From: CAYFNK01 sp964393215
Lineage (GTDB): Archaea > Nanobdellota > Nanobdellia > SCGC-AAA011-G17 > PNOQ01
Assembly: GCA_964393215.1 (NCBI GenBank)
Contig: CAYMSW010000005.1
Span: 1 to 33,055, forward strand
Direction: 5' to 3'
DNA length: 33,055 nt
A program made the position numbers and the translations under genes. This document shows positions 25,697 through 31,278 of the stretch, in pieces. The notes beneath the pieces were generated by a model that searched no databases, was not told where the DNA came from, and saw only the letters and a list, made by a program, of their open reading frames with translations. The first letter of the stretch is position 1. Each line of letters begins with the position of its first letter.

Positions 25697-26113
25697 ATGC
25701 CAATAATTGGATTCAATTTTGAAAAAATAAATGCTGAAAAAAACAACCAAATAACTGGAAAAATAGACATAAAGAATAATCTATCAATAAAAAATGTTGA
25801 GCAAGAAAAACTTTCCCTGGGCAAATCGGAAGAAGTTCTAAAATTTAGTTTTGAATACGTTACTGATTACGAACCAAACATAGGAAAAGTATCTCTAATT
25901 GGAAATGTCCTATACATGGAAGATCCAAAGAAAATAAAAGAAATTTTGGATACCTGGGCCAAAGACAAGAGTGTGCCAAAAGATATAGCACCACAAGTAT
26001 TCAATGCAATACTGGGAAGGTGTAATATAAAGGGCCTAAATTTATCCCAAGAGATAAACTTGCCACCACAGATAAGATTACCTTTCATGAAGCCTGAAGA
26101 AGTTAAGAATTAA
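25697..26113 (+). CDS. Conserved-looking hypothetical protein
   Basis: 138 residues, soluble, no TM helix. It starts MPIIGFNFEKINAEKN with strand-like segments (GKIDIKNNLSI, VLKFSFEYVTDYEPNIGKVSLIGNVLY), then a helical part (KKIKEILDTWAKDKSVPKDIAPQVFNAILGRCNIKGL), and ends LPPQIRLPFMKPEE. The layout of beta-rich first half plus helix is reminiscent of SecB-like folds, but this is a weak impression. I associate similar proteins with DPANN genomes. It follows ArgRS by 46 bases with its own TATA box and an inverted repeat at the start site. Confidence 0.6.
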   Translation: MPIIGFNFEKINAEKNNQITGKIDIKNNLSIKNVEQEKLSLGKSEEVLKFSFEYVTDYEPNIGKVSLIGNVLYMEDPKKIKEILDTWAKDKSVPKDIAPQVFNAILGRCNIKGLNLSQEINLPPQIRLPFMKPEEVKN

Positions 26114-26217
26114 AAGAAATCAGTTACTTCCATGCATTCATCATTTTTCCTGGAAGCTTCTTCCCATGTGCAATCTTCATCTTCCATTATTTTTCTAATC
26201 TTTATTTCATTGTACAT
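26110..26217 (-). CDS. 35-aa charged microprotein
   Basis: ATG at 26217; starts MYNEIKIRKIMEDEDCTWEE and ends ECMEVTDFF. The minus-strand TATA-like TATATATAAA centres about 31 bases upstream, giving an almost leaderless start. The wording IRKIMEDEDCTWEEA is that of a short helical protein and not random. Its last three bases overlap the end of the convergent gene. Function unknown. Confidence 0.45.
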   Translation of the reverse strand: MYNEIKIRKIMEDEDCTWEEASRKNDECMEVTDFF

Positions 26218-26294
26218 GGTAAATGGGTAATTGGTGAGATCATTTATATATATTCACAAACTCAATCGCAGTTTTTTACATGTATATTTTTGAA

Positions 26295-26340
26295 TGGTGC
26301 ACCACTAATAAATTAAAGAAAAAATTTAACTTTAAAGTTA
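26295..26340. promoter_or_regulatory. Two perfect palindromes upstream of the zinc-ribbon gene
   Basis: TGGTGCACCA (26295-26304) and TAACTTTAAAGTTA (26327-26340) are perfect palindromes of 10 and 14 bases. The second contains the TATA-like CTTTAAAG and would place a transcription start near 26359, about 20 bases before the ATG. They could be operators for the zinc-ribbon/JAMM operon. Confidence 0.35.
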
Positions 26341-26379
26341 TTACATAAAGATTAAGTAATAAATAAACTAAAAAAAATT

Positions 26380-26520
26380 ATGGAGTATATGAAATCATGC
26401 GACATCTGTAAACAGAAGTTATCCGAGCACAATTGCAAGTTTTGTGGATGTTCTGTATGCAGCGATTGCTATGATGGAAAAAAAGGAGTATGTCGGACTT
26501 GCAGCCAAGGGAAGAAATAG
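26380..26520 (+). CDS. 46-aa zinc-ribbon protein
   Basis: Starts MEYMKSCDICKQKLSEHNCK; an in-frame ATG also lies at 26389. Eight Cys and one His are arranged C-x2-C, H-x-C-x2-C-x-C-x2-C-x2-C, C-x2-C, a dense zinc-binding pattern like small archaeal B-box/FYVE-like fingers that bind two zinc ions. The stop lies inside the next gene: the JAMM ATG at 26490 is read in the -1 frame relative to it, with a 31-base overlap. The two probably form a coupled pair, or one protein interrupted by a frameshift. Confidence 0.65.
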   Translation: MEYMKSCDICKQKLSEHNCKFCGCSVCSDCYDGKKGVCRTCSQGKK

Positions 26521-27032
26521 AAGAGTTATTGGAAAATCCTTTGTGGAAGAAGATACTAATTGGAGTGATGGGGCTTTTCTTATTGGGGCTAATTGTGTCA
26601 TATCTAATTGTGAGTTTTCCAACATATTCTATTTTAAGCGGAAAATCTGAATCGATCGAGATAGAAGGATATGTGATATCTTTAGGCGAGTTCTCAATTA
26701 TATTTTCAGAAGAAGCATATTCTGAACTGGTGGAGCTATACTTGAATAATCAAGAAGTGGAGATCAGCGCCTGCCTCATCGGAGAGAAAGATGTAAACTA
26801 CATGATAACTGAAATAGTAGAACCGGAAGTAATTAGCCAATCATTCAACAGAGTTTCATTCAAGCCCTGTCCAAGTGAGACTTTAATCGTATTGCACTCA
26901 CACCCCTATAAAAGATGCATAGCGTCGGCACAAGATATTAGCCTGCTAGAAGACCTCAAGGGAAGAAACGAAGATGCACTAATCATGATAATGTGCGAGG
27001 CCACGAGATTTACAATATATGGACACAAATAA
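26490..27032 (+). CDS. Membrane-anchored JAMM/MPN+ metalloprotease
   Basis: 180 residues. A cytosolic N-terminus is followed by a TM helix (about 22-44) and a JAB1/MPN domain. The JAMM zinc motif is complete: Glu91 in EISACLIG, HSH at 136-138, Ser146 and Asp149 (H-x-H-x7-S-x2-D). Such enzymes remove ubiquitin-like tags or act as isopeptidases; archaeal examples cleave SAMP conjugates. No ubiquitin-like gene is seen nearby. GGAG is only one base before the ATG, so initiation probably depends on translation of the overlapping zinc-ribbon gene. Confidence 0.8.
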   Translation: MSDLQPREEIEELLENPLWKKILIGVMGLFLLGLIVSYLIVSFPTYSILSGKSESIEIEGYVISLGEFSIIFSEEAYSELVELYLNNQEVEISACLIGEKDVNYMITEIVEPEVISQSFNRVSFKPCPSETLIVLHSHPYKRCIASAQDISLLEDLKGRNEDALIMIMCEATRFTIYGHK

Positions 27033-27082
27033 CATATCCTTTTAACCGAATAATTTAAATAATAACAAATTAAGAGAGAAAT

Positions 27083-27358
27083 ATGCCAAAAATAAGTGAT
27101 AAAAAAATCCAAAAATTAAAAGAGCATATCTTCTCAGTACTGTACGACAACCATCTAAACCCTCTCTTTACATTCCAAATAGCAGATGAGCTAATAAGGG
27201 ACGAGGAGTTCACATTAAGGCTATTAAAAGAACTAAAAAAAGATGGCTTCATAACTGAATTAAGCAAAAATTCCGACGGTAAAGCATATTTAGCAAGGAA
27301 AAAATGGGTACTCACAAACAAGGTTTATGATCACTACAAAGAACTATCGGGATTCTAA
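27083..27358 (+). CDS. Winged helix-turn-helix protein
   Basis: 91 residues, helical start then FQIADELIRDEEFTLRLLKELKKDGFI and a beta wing (ELSKNSDGKAYLARKKWVLT). The order of helices followed by a two-strand wing is that of small archaeal winged-helix DNA-binding proteins. TATA ATTTAAATAA lies about 26 bases before the ATG; leaderless. Its stop is immediately followed by the repeated TTATTCAYTCA words in front of the next gene. Target unknown. Confidence 0.6.
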   Translation: MPKISDKKIQKLKEHIFSVLYDNHLNPLFTFQIADELIRDEEFTLRLLKELKKDGFITELSKNSDGKAYLARKKWVLTNKVYDHYKELSGF

Positions 27359-27410
27359 TTATTCACTCATTATTCATTCACTAAACACATTCTAAACACT
27401 TATTCACTCA
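27359..27410 (+). repeat. TTATTCAYTCA words with 11-base period upstream of the 27454 gene
   Basis: TTATTCACTCA (27359), TTATTCATTCA (27370) and TTATTCACTCA (27400) are near-identical 11-mers. Between them CTAAACACATT (27381) and CTAAACACTTA (27392) form a second 11-base tandem pair. The 11-base phasing puts all sites on one DNA face. The last copy ends about nine bases before the TATA box TTATATATTTT (27419-27429). They read as an operator or iteron array. Confidence 0.6.
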
Positions 27411-27453
27411 CAATAATTATTATATATTTTCATCAATAACCTTGTTATCTCAA

Positions 27454-28065
27454 ATGACAAATAAACACATAAAAGAAGCATTCTCAAACGTTAAAGAGGA
27501 TATAAACAACCTAAATAGTAGGATTTCTGAAATAGAGACAAAATTTGGGGAAATACTAGACAAATTAGATATTCTTTTAGAGCAAAAAAAGGCTGAAACC
27601 CCCAAATTTAAGGAGCTAGAGCCCCCTAAACAAATAATCCCTCACAAAATACCTAAAAGTTCCACAGGAAATGAAGGGGTCCATTCATTCATTCATTCAA
27701 CAGACAGTCATTCATTCAACAATCATTCAATAGATATTCAACAGATAAAAGGAGATATGGAAATCAAATTTAAGGAGCTTACCAACCAAGAATTCATTGT
27801 TTTTCTGACGATATACCAATTAGAAGAGGATTTGGGCAGGGGAGTGACATATGAGGAACTATCGTCGAAACTTAAGCTTTCGACAGGGTGTATAAGGAGC
27901 TATACGAGCACAATTATCAGAAAAGAGCTCCCACTTGAGAAACAAAAAATCAATAATAGGTTAATTGTTCTCACAATACCTCAAAACTTCAGAGAACTAA
28001 ATCTAAAAGAAAGACTCACAAACCTATTCTACCACAAAGATCCTTCTCAAACAAAGCTTTTTTAG
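27454..28065 (+). CDS. Coiled-coil and winged-helix protein with repeat-encoded linker (gene A)
   Basis: 203 residues from the ATG at 27454, about 30 bases from its TATA box; a TTG-type frame to 27442 is less likely. A coiled coil (about 5-50) is followed by a linker and a C-terminal HTH (about 108-178) that reads LTNQEFIVFLTIYQ, VTYEELSSKLKLSTGCIRSY and a wing with NNRLIVLTIP. The linker HSFIHSTDSHSFNNHS (77-92) is encoded by repeated ATTCA words also found in the promoter. The HTH suggests a sequence-specific DNA-binding protein. I recall DPANN proteins of similar layout, with a GNEGV motif before a variable repetitive linker, as here at 72-76; that is recollection, not a search. Confidence 0.7.
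   Translation: MTNKHIKEAFSNVKEDINNLNSRISEIETKFGEILDKLDILLEQKKAETPKFKELEPPKQIIPHKIPKSSTGNEGVHSFIHSTDSHSFNNHSIDIQQIKGDMEIKFKELTNQEFIVFLTIYQLEEDLGRGVTYEELSSKLKLSTGCIRSYTSTIIRKELPLEKQKINNRLIVLTIPQNFRELNLKERLTNLFYHKDPSQTKLF
27683..27740 (+). repeat. ATTCA repeat inside gene A
   Basis: Eight ATTCA words in 58 bases, at 27683, 27687, 27691, 27695, 27710, 27714, 27725 and 27736. The first four form a tandem ATTC tetranucleotide repeat. The same word forms the upstream operator-like array, so the protein's own DNA site may be copied in its gene. Tetranucleotide units can slip and shift frame, so the tract could also be phase-variable. Confidence 0.65.
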
Positions 28066-28073
28066 CAATTTAA

Positions 28074-28278
28074 TCTCACTTTTCACCAAAATAGACTGTA
28101 AAATGCACAAAATTACTCTCACTAAACAGCTTTTTTCTTGCTTTTTACCTTATAATCTCTCAAAATCTTACTTTTTACTCTCTCTTCTATGTAAAATCTC
28201 TTCTGTCCGTTGATCTCACTTCTCTCACTCACTAGGTCATCTGTCTTCTTTCTTATGTTACTAACTTGTCCTCTCACT
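28074..28278 (-). repeat. Five AGTGAGA words around the end of gene B
   Basis: TCTCACT on the plus strand occurs at 28074-28080, 28117-28123, 28214-28220, 28223-28229 and 28272-28278. One copy lies in the intergenic gap, one straddles the gene B stop region, and three lie within its winged-helix coding part. Some copies follow from Ser-Glu codons, so a coding explanation is possible. Confidence 0.35.
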
Positions 28279-28715
28279 GTTGATTCATCCTTACCTAACA
28301 CCCTAGCCAGATCACCATAACTCAACCTCAAATCAGTGTTCAAAAGTGCCCAAACCAAAGACCGTTCCATGGGTGTAAGCCTCCTAAGTTCCTCCAAAAT
28401 CTCTGTTTGGACATGGACAGACGTCCGTTTTGAACGGCCGTCCGTTGGTGTCTGTTTGGACAAATCCTTTGTTTGGACATGTGTTTGTTTAGAAACTAAC
28501 TCGTCGATAAAACTTTCAATATAACTCAACCGAGAATCAAGGTTTTCAATAACTTCACTATGCTTAGACTTATGTTTATGCAGGTCACCAACCCATTCAT
28601 TCACAGAAAGAATATCTTGCTTTATTCTAGAGAAAGAATCGGTAAGACTATCATGAAGATCAGAGAACTTCTCATCAAATTTTTTCTCGTTTCTTTTGAA
28701 AAATAAAAAACCCAT
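28122..28715 (-). CDS. Coiled-coil and winged-helix protein with repeat-encoded linker (gene B)
   Basis: 197 residues from the ATG at 28715, about 26 bases from a TATA-like GATTTAAT; a TTG two codons up is unlikely. The basic head MGFLFFKRNEKK leads into a coiled coil (about 12-75). A linker of KQT/VQT words (75-105) follows, then an HTH (111-180): LTPMERSLVWALL, LSYGDLARVLGKDESTVRGQVSNIR and a wing NGQKRFYI. The architecture matches gene A, which converges on it, though the sequences are diverged. The linker DNA contains repeated TGTTTGGACA. Likely a paralogous DNA-binding regulator; targets unknown. Confidence 0.7.
   Translation of the reverse strand: MGFLFFKRNEKKFDEKFSDLHDSLTDSFSRIKQDILSVNEWVGDLHKHKSKHSEVIENLDSRLSYIESFIDELVSKQTHVQTKDLSKQTPTDGRSKRTSVHVQTEILEELRRLTPMERSLVWALLNTDLRLSYGDLARVLGKDESTVRGQVSNIRKKTDDLVSERSEINGQKRFYIEERVKSKILRDYKVKSKKKAV
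28405..28480. repeat. TGTTTGGACA and CGTCCGTT repeats inside gene B
   Basis: Three exact TGTTTGGACA copies at 28405-28414, 28454-28463 and 28471-28480, two CGTCCGTT copies at 28423-28430 and 28440-28447, and a perfect inverted repeat CCGTT-TTG-AACGG at 28426-28438. All lie in the DNA that encodes the Thr/Gln/Ser linker. The region is much richer in G+C than its surroundings. Confidence 0.6.
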
Positions 28716-28830
28716 ATCCAATTAATTTTATTACATGTTATTAAATCTTTTGCTTTTTTCAAAGAAAATAAAACAATAAAATTTAAATACTGGAGATTTC
28801 AGAATTAGAATATATTTAGGGGTGATACAA

Positions 28831-29055
28831 TTGGTTAAGAAAAAGAAAACAGCACCAAAAAAAAGATCAACGAGGAGAAAAGGAGGCTTCTTCAAGTGGT
28901 TCTTCACACAGAGCGATTCAATACAATTAACACTAAGAGTAATAGGACTTATAATTCTCATCTATGGAGCATGGTTTAACAACTTAAATTGGGTTATTTT
29001 GGGATTTGTGCCTTTTATAGTGGGATACTGGTGGAGCTACGTTAATAGAAAATGA
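28831..29055 (+). CDS. 74-aa basic two-TM membrane protein
   Basis: I chose the TTG at 28831, four bases after a strong GGGGTGAT. It begins MVKKKKTAPKKRSTRRKGG, an intensely basic cytoplasmic tail, followed by two hydrophobic helices (about 33-50 and 53-70). TATA ATTTAAATAC near 28785 implies a leader of about 20 bases. Its TGA overlaps the next ATG (ATGA), forming a two-gene membrane operon. The tail could bind nucleic acid or phospholipid head groups; function unknown. Confidence 0.6.
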   Translation: MVKKKKTAPKKRSTRRKGGFFKWFFTQSDSIQLTLRVIGLIILIYGAWFNNLNWVILGFVPFIVGYWWSYVNRK

Positions 29056-29204
29056 GAAAGAAAAAAGGAAGAATATTCAATTGGACATGGATCAAAGAGA
29101 ATTTCTGGAATGTAGTAGCCATATTCATAATGTGGCAATTGATAGTTTACATCCTACTAAGCATAATTGTTTGGGCATTCGGCATTGAATTGCCAGCAGC
29201 CTAA
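29052..29204 (+). CDS. 50-aa single-TM protein
   Basis: Starts MRKKKGRIFNWTWIKENFWN with a basic, Trp-rich head, then a hydrophobic helix (about 20-45), ending ELPAA. ATGA overlap with the 74-aa gene and matching topology (basic cytosolic head, membrane helices) suggest the two act together. No family recognised. Confidence 0.55.
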   Translation: MRKKKGRIFNWTWIKENFWNVVAIFIMWQLIVYILLSIIVWAFGIELPAA

Positions 29205-29236
29205 AACTTTTAAGCTTTGACAAGAAGAAGTTAAAC

Positions 29237-29524
29237 CTATTCTTTTTTTATTTTTACCTTTTTAGCCTTAGAATTTAAACGACAAACCAAATCAGCTAAA
29301 CGTTCAGAACCAGCATTATCAGGAGTAGTCCATTCTTTAACAAAATATTGAACCTCGAGCCTCCTATTTAATAGTCCCTTTCTATCTAAATACTCTCTAA
29401 CCTTTTTATCAAGAGATTCATCACCCACTAAAACAAAATCTGCATCGGGTAGAACAAAAGCCAAACCATCAACAATACCATACGTGTTGCTTATAGAACT
29501 ATAACCGACTGTTATTCTTTTCAT
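29237..29524 (-). CDS. 95-aa protein, possibly Rossmann/SLOG-like
   Basis: Soluble. Starts MKRITVGYSSISNTYG, then FVLPDADFVLVGDES, RLEVQYFVKEWTTPDNAGSERLADL and a Lys-rich end. Alternating strands and helices with a Gly-Asp-Glu after the second strand, and an EW...AGSERL segment, recall DUF2493/SLOG nucleotide-binding proteins, but the match is by eye and weak. Its ATG overlaps the stop of the Cys-rich gene (ATGA). Function unknown. Confidence 0.5.
   Translation of the reverse strand: MKRITVGYSSISNTYGIVDGLAFVLPDADFVLVGDESLDKKVREYLDRKGLLNRRLEVQYFVKEWTTPDNAGSERLADLVCRLNSKAKKVKIKKE
29239..29265 (+). terminator. T-rich terminator of the small membrane operon
   Basis: Runs of T (ATTCTTTTTTTATTTTTACC and TTTTT) on the plus strand about 35 bases after the 29204 stop, typical of archaeal termination. 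They overlap the 3' end of the convergent 95-aa gene. Confidence 0.4.
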
Positions 29525-29814
29525 GGTTTAAACCTCTTTCTTAAAGTTATCATTAATCTAAGTCTATCATCAAGATTTCCACCCAGGGGGCACGCAACAC
29601 CATCTTCTTTACAATGTTTGACTTTCTTTATAGCATTTCGAATAGCACATTCAGAGCTAGCTCTAGAAGCTGGGTTATCCTCCCTGTATATCTCTCCAGA
29701 TCTCATAGCTTCATCAACACAAGTGGGATTGCCACAAGGTTTAGCCCTGTACGGACAAGTTCCAGTGACCCAATTTCCATCATTTCTATCCGATTTATTA
29801 ATATCATATGACAT
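29521..29814 (-). CDS. 97-aa Cys-rich protein
   Basis: The ATG at 29814 is preferred: TATA TTTATAAGT lies about 32 bases ahead, and the frame to 29868 would include it. Starts MSYDINKSDRNDGNWVTG and has six Cys at 20, 27, 32, 56, 68 and 75 in a mostly polar chain, with the pairs C-P-Y-R-A-K-P-C and C-K-E-D-G-V-A-C. The spacing could bind zinc or an Fe-S cluster, but no named family fits. It is coupled to the downstream 95-aa gene. Confidence 0.5.
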   Translation of the reverse strand: MSYDINKSDRNDGNWVTGTCPYRAKPCGNPTCVDEAMRSGEIYREDNPASRASSECAIRNAIKKVKHCKEDGVACPLGGNLDDRLRLMITLRKRFKP

Positions 29815-29908
29815 TTTCAATAAAAAAAGACCACAAAAGATACTTATAAACCTTACGATTTTAACCATTAACTAGTAGATACAAGTAAAATAAGAAAAGA
29901 AAAAGAAA

Positions 29909-30079
29909 TTATTTCTTCTTAGGTGCCTTACAATCTTTGCAAGTCAAAGAAATTATTCCCCAGACAATAAATAGAGCAGTCCACCATTGGATTCCAAAGA
30001 AAGTCCAATATCCAAGATCAGCCAATAAGAACAATACTCCAACTATCAAGAACGTCCATCCAAAGCTCTTTCCATGCAT
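29909..30079 (-). CDS. 56-aa two-TM protein
   Basis: ATG at 30079 with AAGGAGGTG eight bases upstream. It starts MHGKSFGWTFLIVGVLFLLA, has a second helix (about 31-47), and ends TCKDCKAPKKK, with a C-x2-C and basic tail on the cytosolic side. Two short helices joined by a Gly/Tyr/Trp turn are common in small archaeal membrane proteins. Function unknown. Confidence 0.6.
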   Translation of the reverse strand: MHGKSFGWTFLIVGVLFLLADLGYWTFFGIQWWTALFIVWGIISLTCKDCKAPKKK

Positions 30080-30176
30080 AAACCAACCACCTCCTTAAAA
30101 CAATACTTTAAACCTGGAAATCTTTATATTTAAGTTTTTCCCGAATATAAACATAAAACAGCAGTTTTCTCCATTA

Positions 30177-30200
30177 TTCGCATAATATACATTAGGCGAA
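30177..30200. promoter_or_regulatory. dif-like inverted repeat upstream of the Xer recombinase
   Basis: TTCGCATAAT, a four-base ATAC, then ATTAGGCGAA: 10-bp arms with one mismatch. Read as 9-bp arms with a 6-base centre, it is TTCGCATAA-TATACA-TTAGGCGAA. The left arm shares CGCATAA and the layout with the E. coli dif core. It abuts the TATA box (30203-30210) of the recombinase gene, so it may be a recombination site, an operator, or both. Confidence 0.5.
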
Positions 30201-30249
30201 CCTTTATATACCATTTATACGTAAAATACGTTAAAAAGAGGGGATTTTA

Positions 30250-31074
30250 GTGAATAATTACCTAAAAAAGCTAGAAGTCGAATTGAAGCTCAGAGGATTT
30301 TCTAAAAAAACACTTGATACATATCTGACCAATGTCAAACTTTTTCTAGATCGGATGAAGAAAGATCCAAAAGACTTGAAAGAAGATGACATCAAAATAT
30401 ATTTTGCAGAACTCATATCGGATAAGCAACTTAGTCCAAGATCAATAGCTGTAAAAAAATCAGCAATCAAGTTCTTTTATGAAACAGTAATTGGAAAAAA
30501 CATAGTAACCTTGAAAACACCAAAGATCCCAAAGTCAATCCCAATCTTTCTAACAGTAGATGAGATAAGGAAATTGTTCAAATCAACATCATCAAAGAAA
30601 TCTAAGCTTATTATGAGGTTACTCTATGCAACAGGACTCAGAGTTAGCGAATGTGTAAACCTAAAGATATCTGATCTAGAGCTAAAAGACAACGTAGCAT
30701 GGGTAAGAGCAGGTAAAGGAGGCAAAGACAGGCCAATATTCTTCTCAAATAAGCTAAGCGAAGAATTGAACAAATACATACAAACTCTTGACGAAAAAGA
30801 ACAATACTTGTTTCCTGGAAGAGATAATGGGCATTTATCTACAAGAAACATACAAAAGATAATCAATAACACAGCAAAAAAGGCTAAAATACCGAAGAAA
30901 GTGACTGCCCATAAGCTTAGACACAGCTTTGCAACACACAATTTAGACAAAGGAGTAGACATTAGAATCATTCAAGAACTGCTAGGACACTCCGATTTAT
31001 CGACGACACAGATATACACACATGTCTCAAAAGAACAGCTAAAGAAAGTAAAAAATGTATTGGATGACATATAA
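30250..31074 (+). CDS. xerA: XerA-type tyrosine recombinase
   Basis: 274 residues, single-domain Xer length. A SAM-like N-terminal domain (about 1-85) precedes a catalytic domain with Arg131 in TGLRVSE, a Lys in GKGGKDR (156 or 159), H221-x2-R224 in HKLRHSFATH, His247 in LLGHSDL and nucleophile Tyr256 in IYTHVS. It probably resolves chromosome dimers at a dif site; an integrase role is the alternative. GTG start with GAGGGGAT just ahead and a TATA box giving a leader of roughly 18 bases. Confidence 0.93.
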   Translation: MNNYLKKLEVELKLRGFSKKTLDTYLTNVKLFLDRMKKDPKDLKEDDIKIYFAELISDKQLSPRSIAVKKSAIKFFYETVIGKNIVTLKTPKIPKSIPIFLTVDEIRKLFKSTSSKKSKLIMRLLYATGLRVSECVNLKISDLELKDNVAWVRAGKGGKDRPIFFSNKLSEELNKYIQTLDEKEQYLFPGRDNGHLSTRNIQKIINNTAKKAKIPKKVTAHKLRHSFATHNLDKGVDIRIIQELLGHSDLSTTQIYTHVSKEQLKKVKNVLDDI

Positions 31075-31084
31075 CTAAAACATT

Positions 31085-31160
31085 TAATCAATACTTAAAA
31101 GATAATAAACCTAAATAATATAATCAATACTTAAAGAATTTAAAAATATAATAAACTAAA
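31085..31160 (+). repeat. Imperfect tandem repeat downstream of xerA
   Basis: TAATCAATACTTAAA occurs at 31085-31099 and 31121-31135, each followed after an A/T-rich spacer by TAATAAAC(C)TAAA. The unit is about 36-40 bases. The region has no gene and might be an att-like scar or simple AT repeat. Confidence 0.4.
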
Positions 31161-31278
31161 AGATTTAAGCAAAAATTAAAAGTTCAAAATACAAAGCCAA
31201 ACTATCGACGGGAGTAACAAAACCTATATAAATACATTATTTCATGAATAGAATATCCTTATAGGGGAGGTGAACTAT

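Noticed and set aside
27683..27740. ATTCA repeat considered as a CRISPR array
   Set aside because: Unit too short, no constant-length spacers, no cas genes, and it lies in a coding frame.
29820..29868. N-terminal TM extension of the Cys-rich protein
   Set aside because: It would contain the TATA box itself; the ATG at 29814 has correct promoter spacing.
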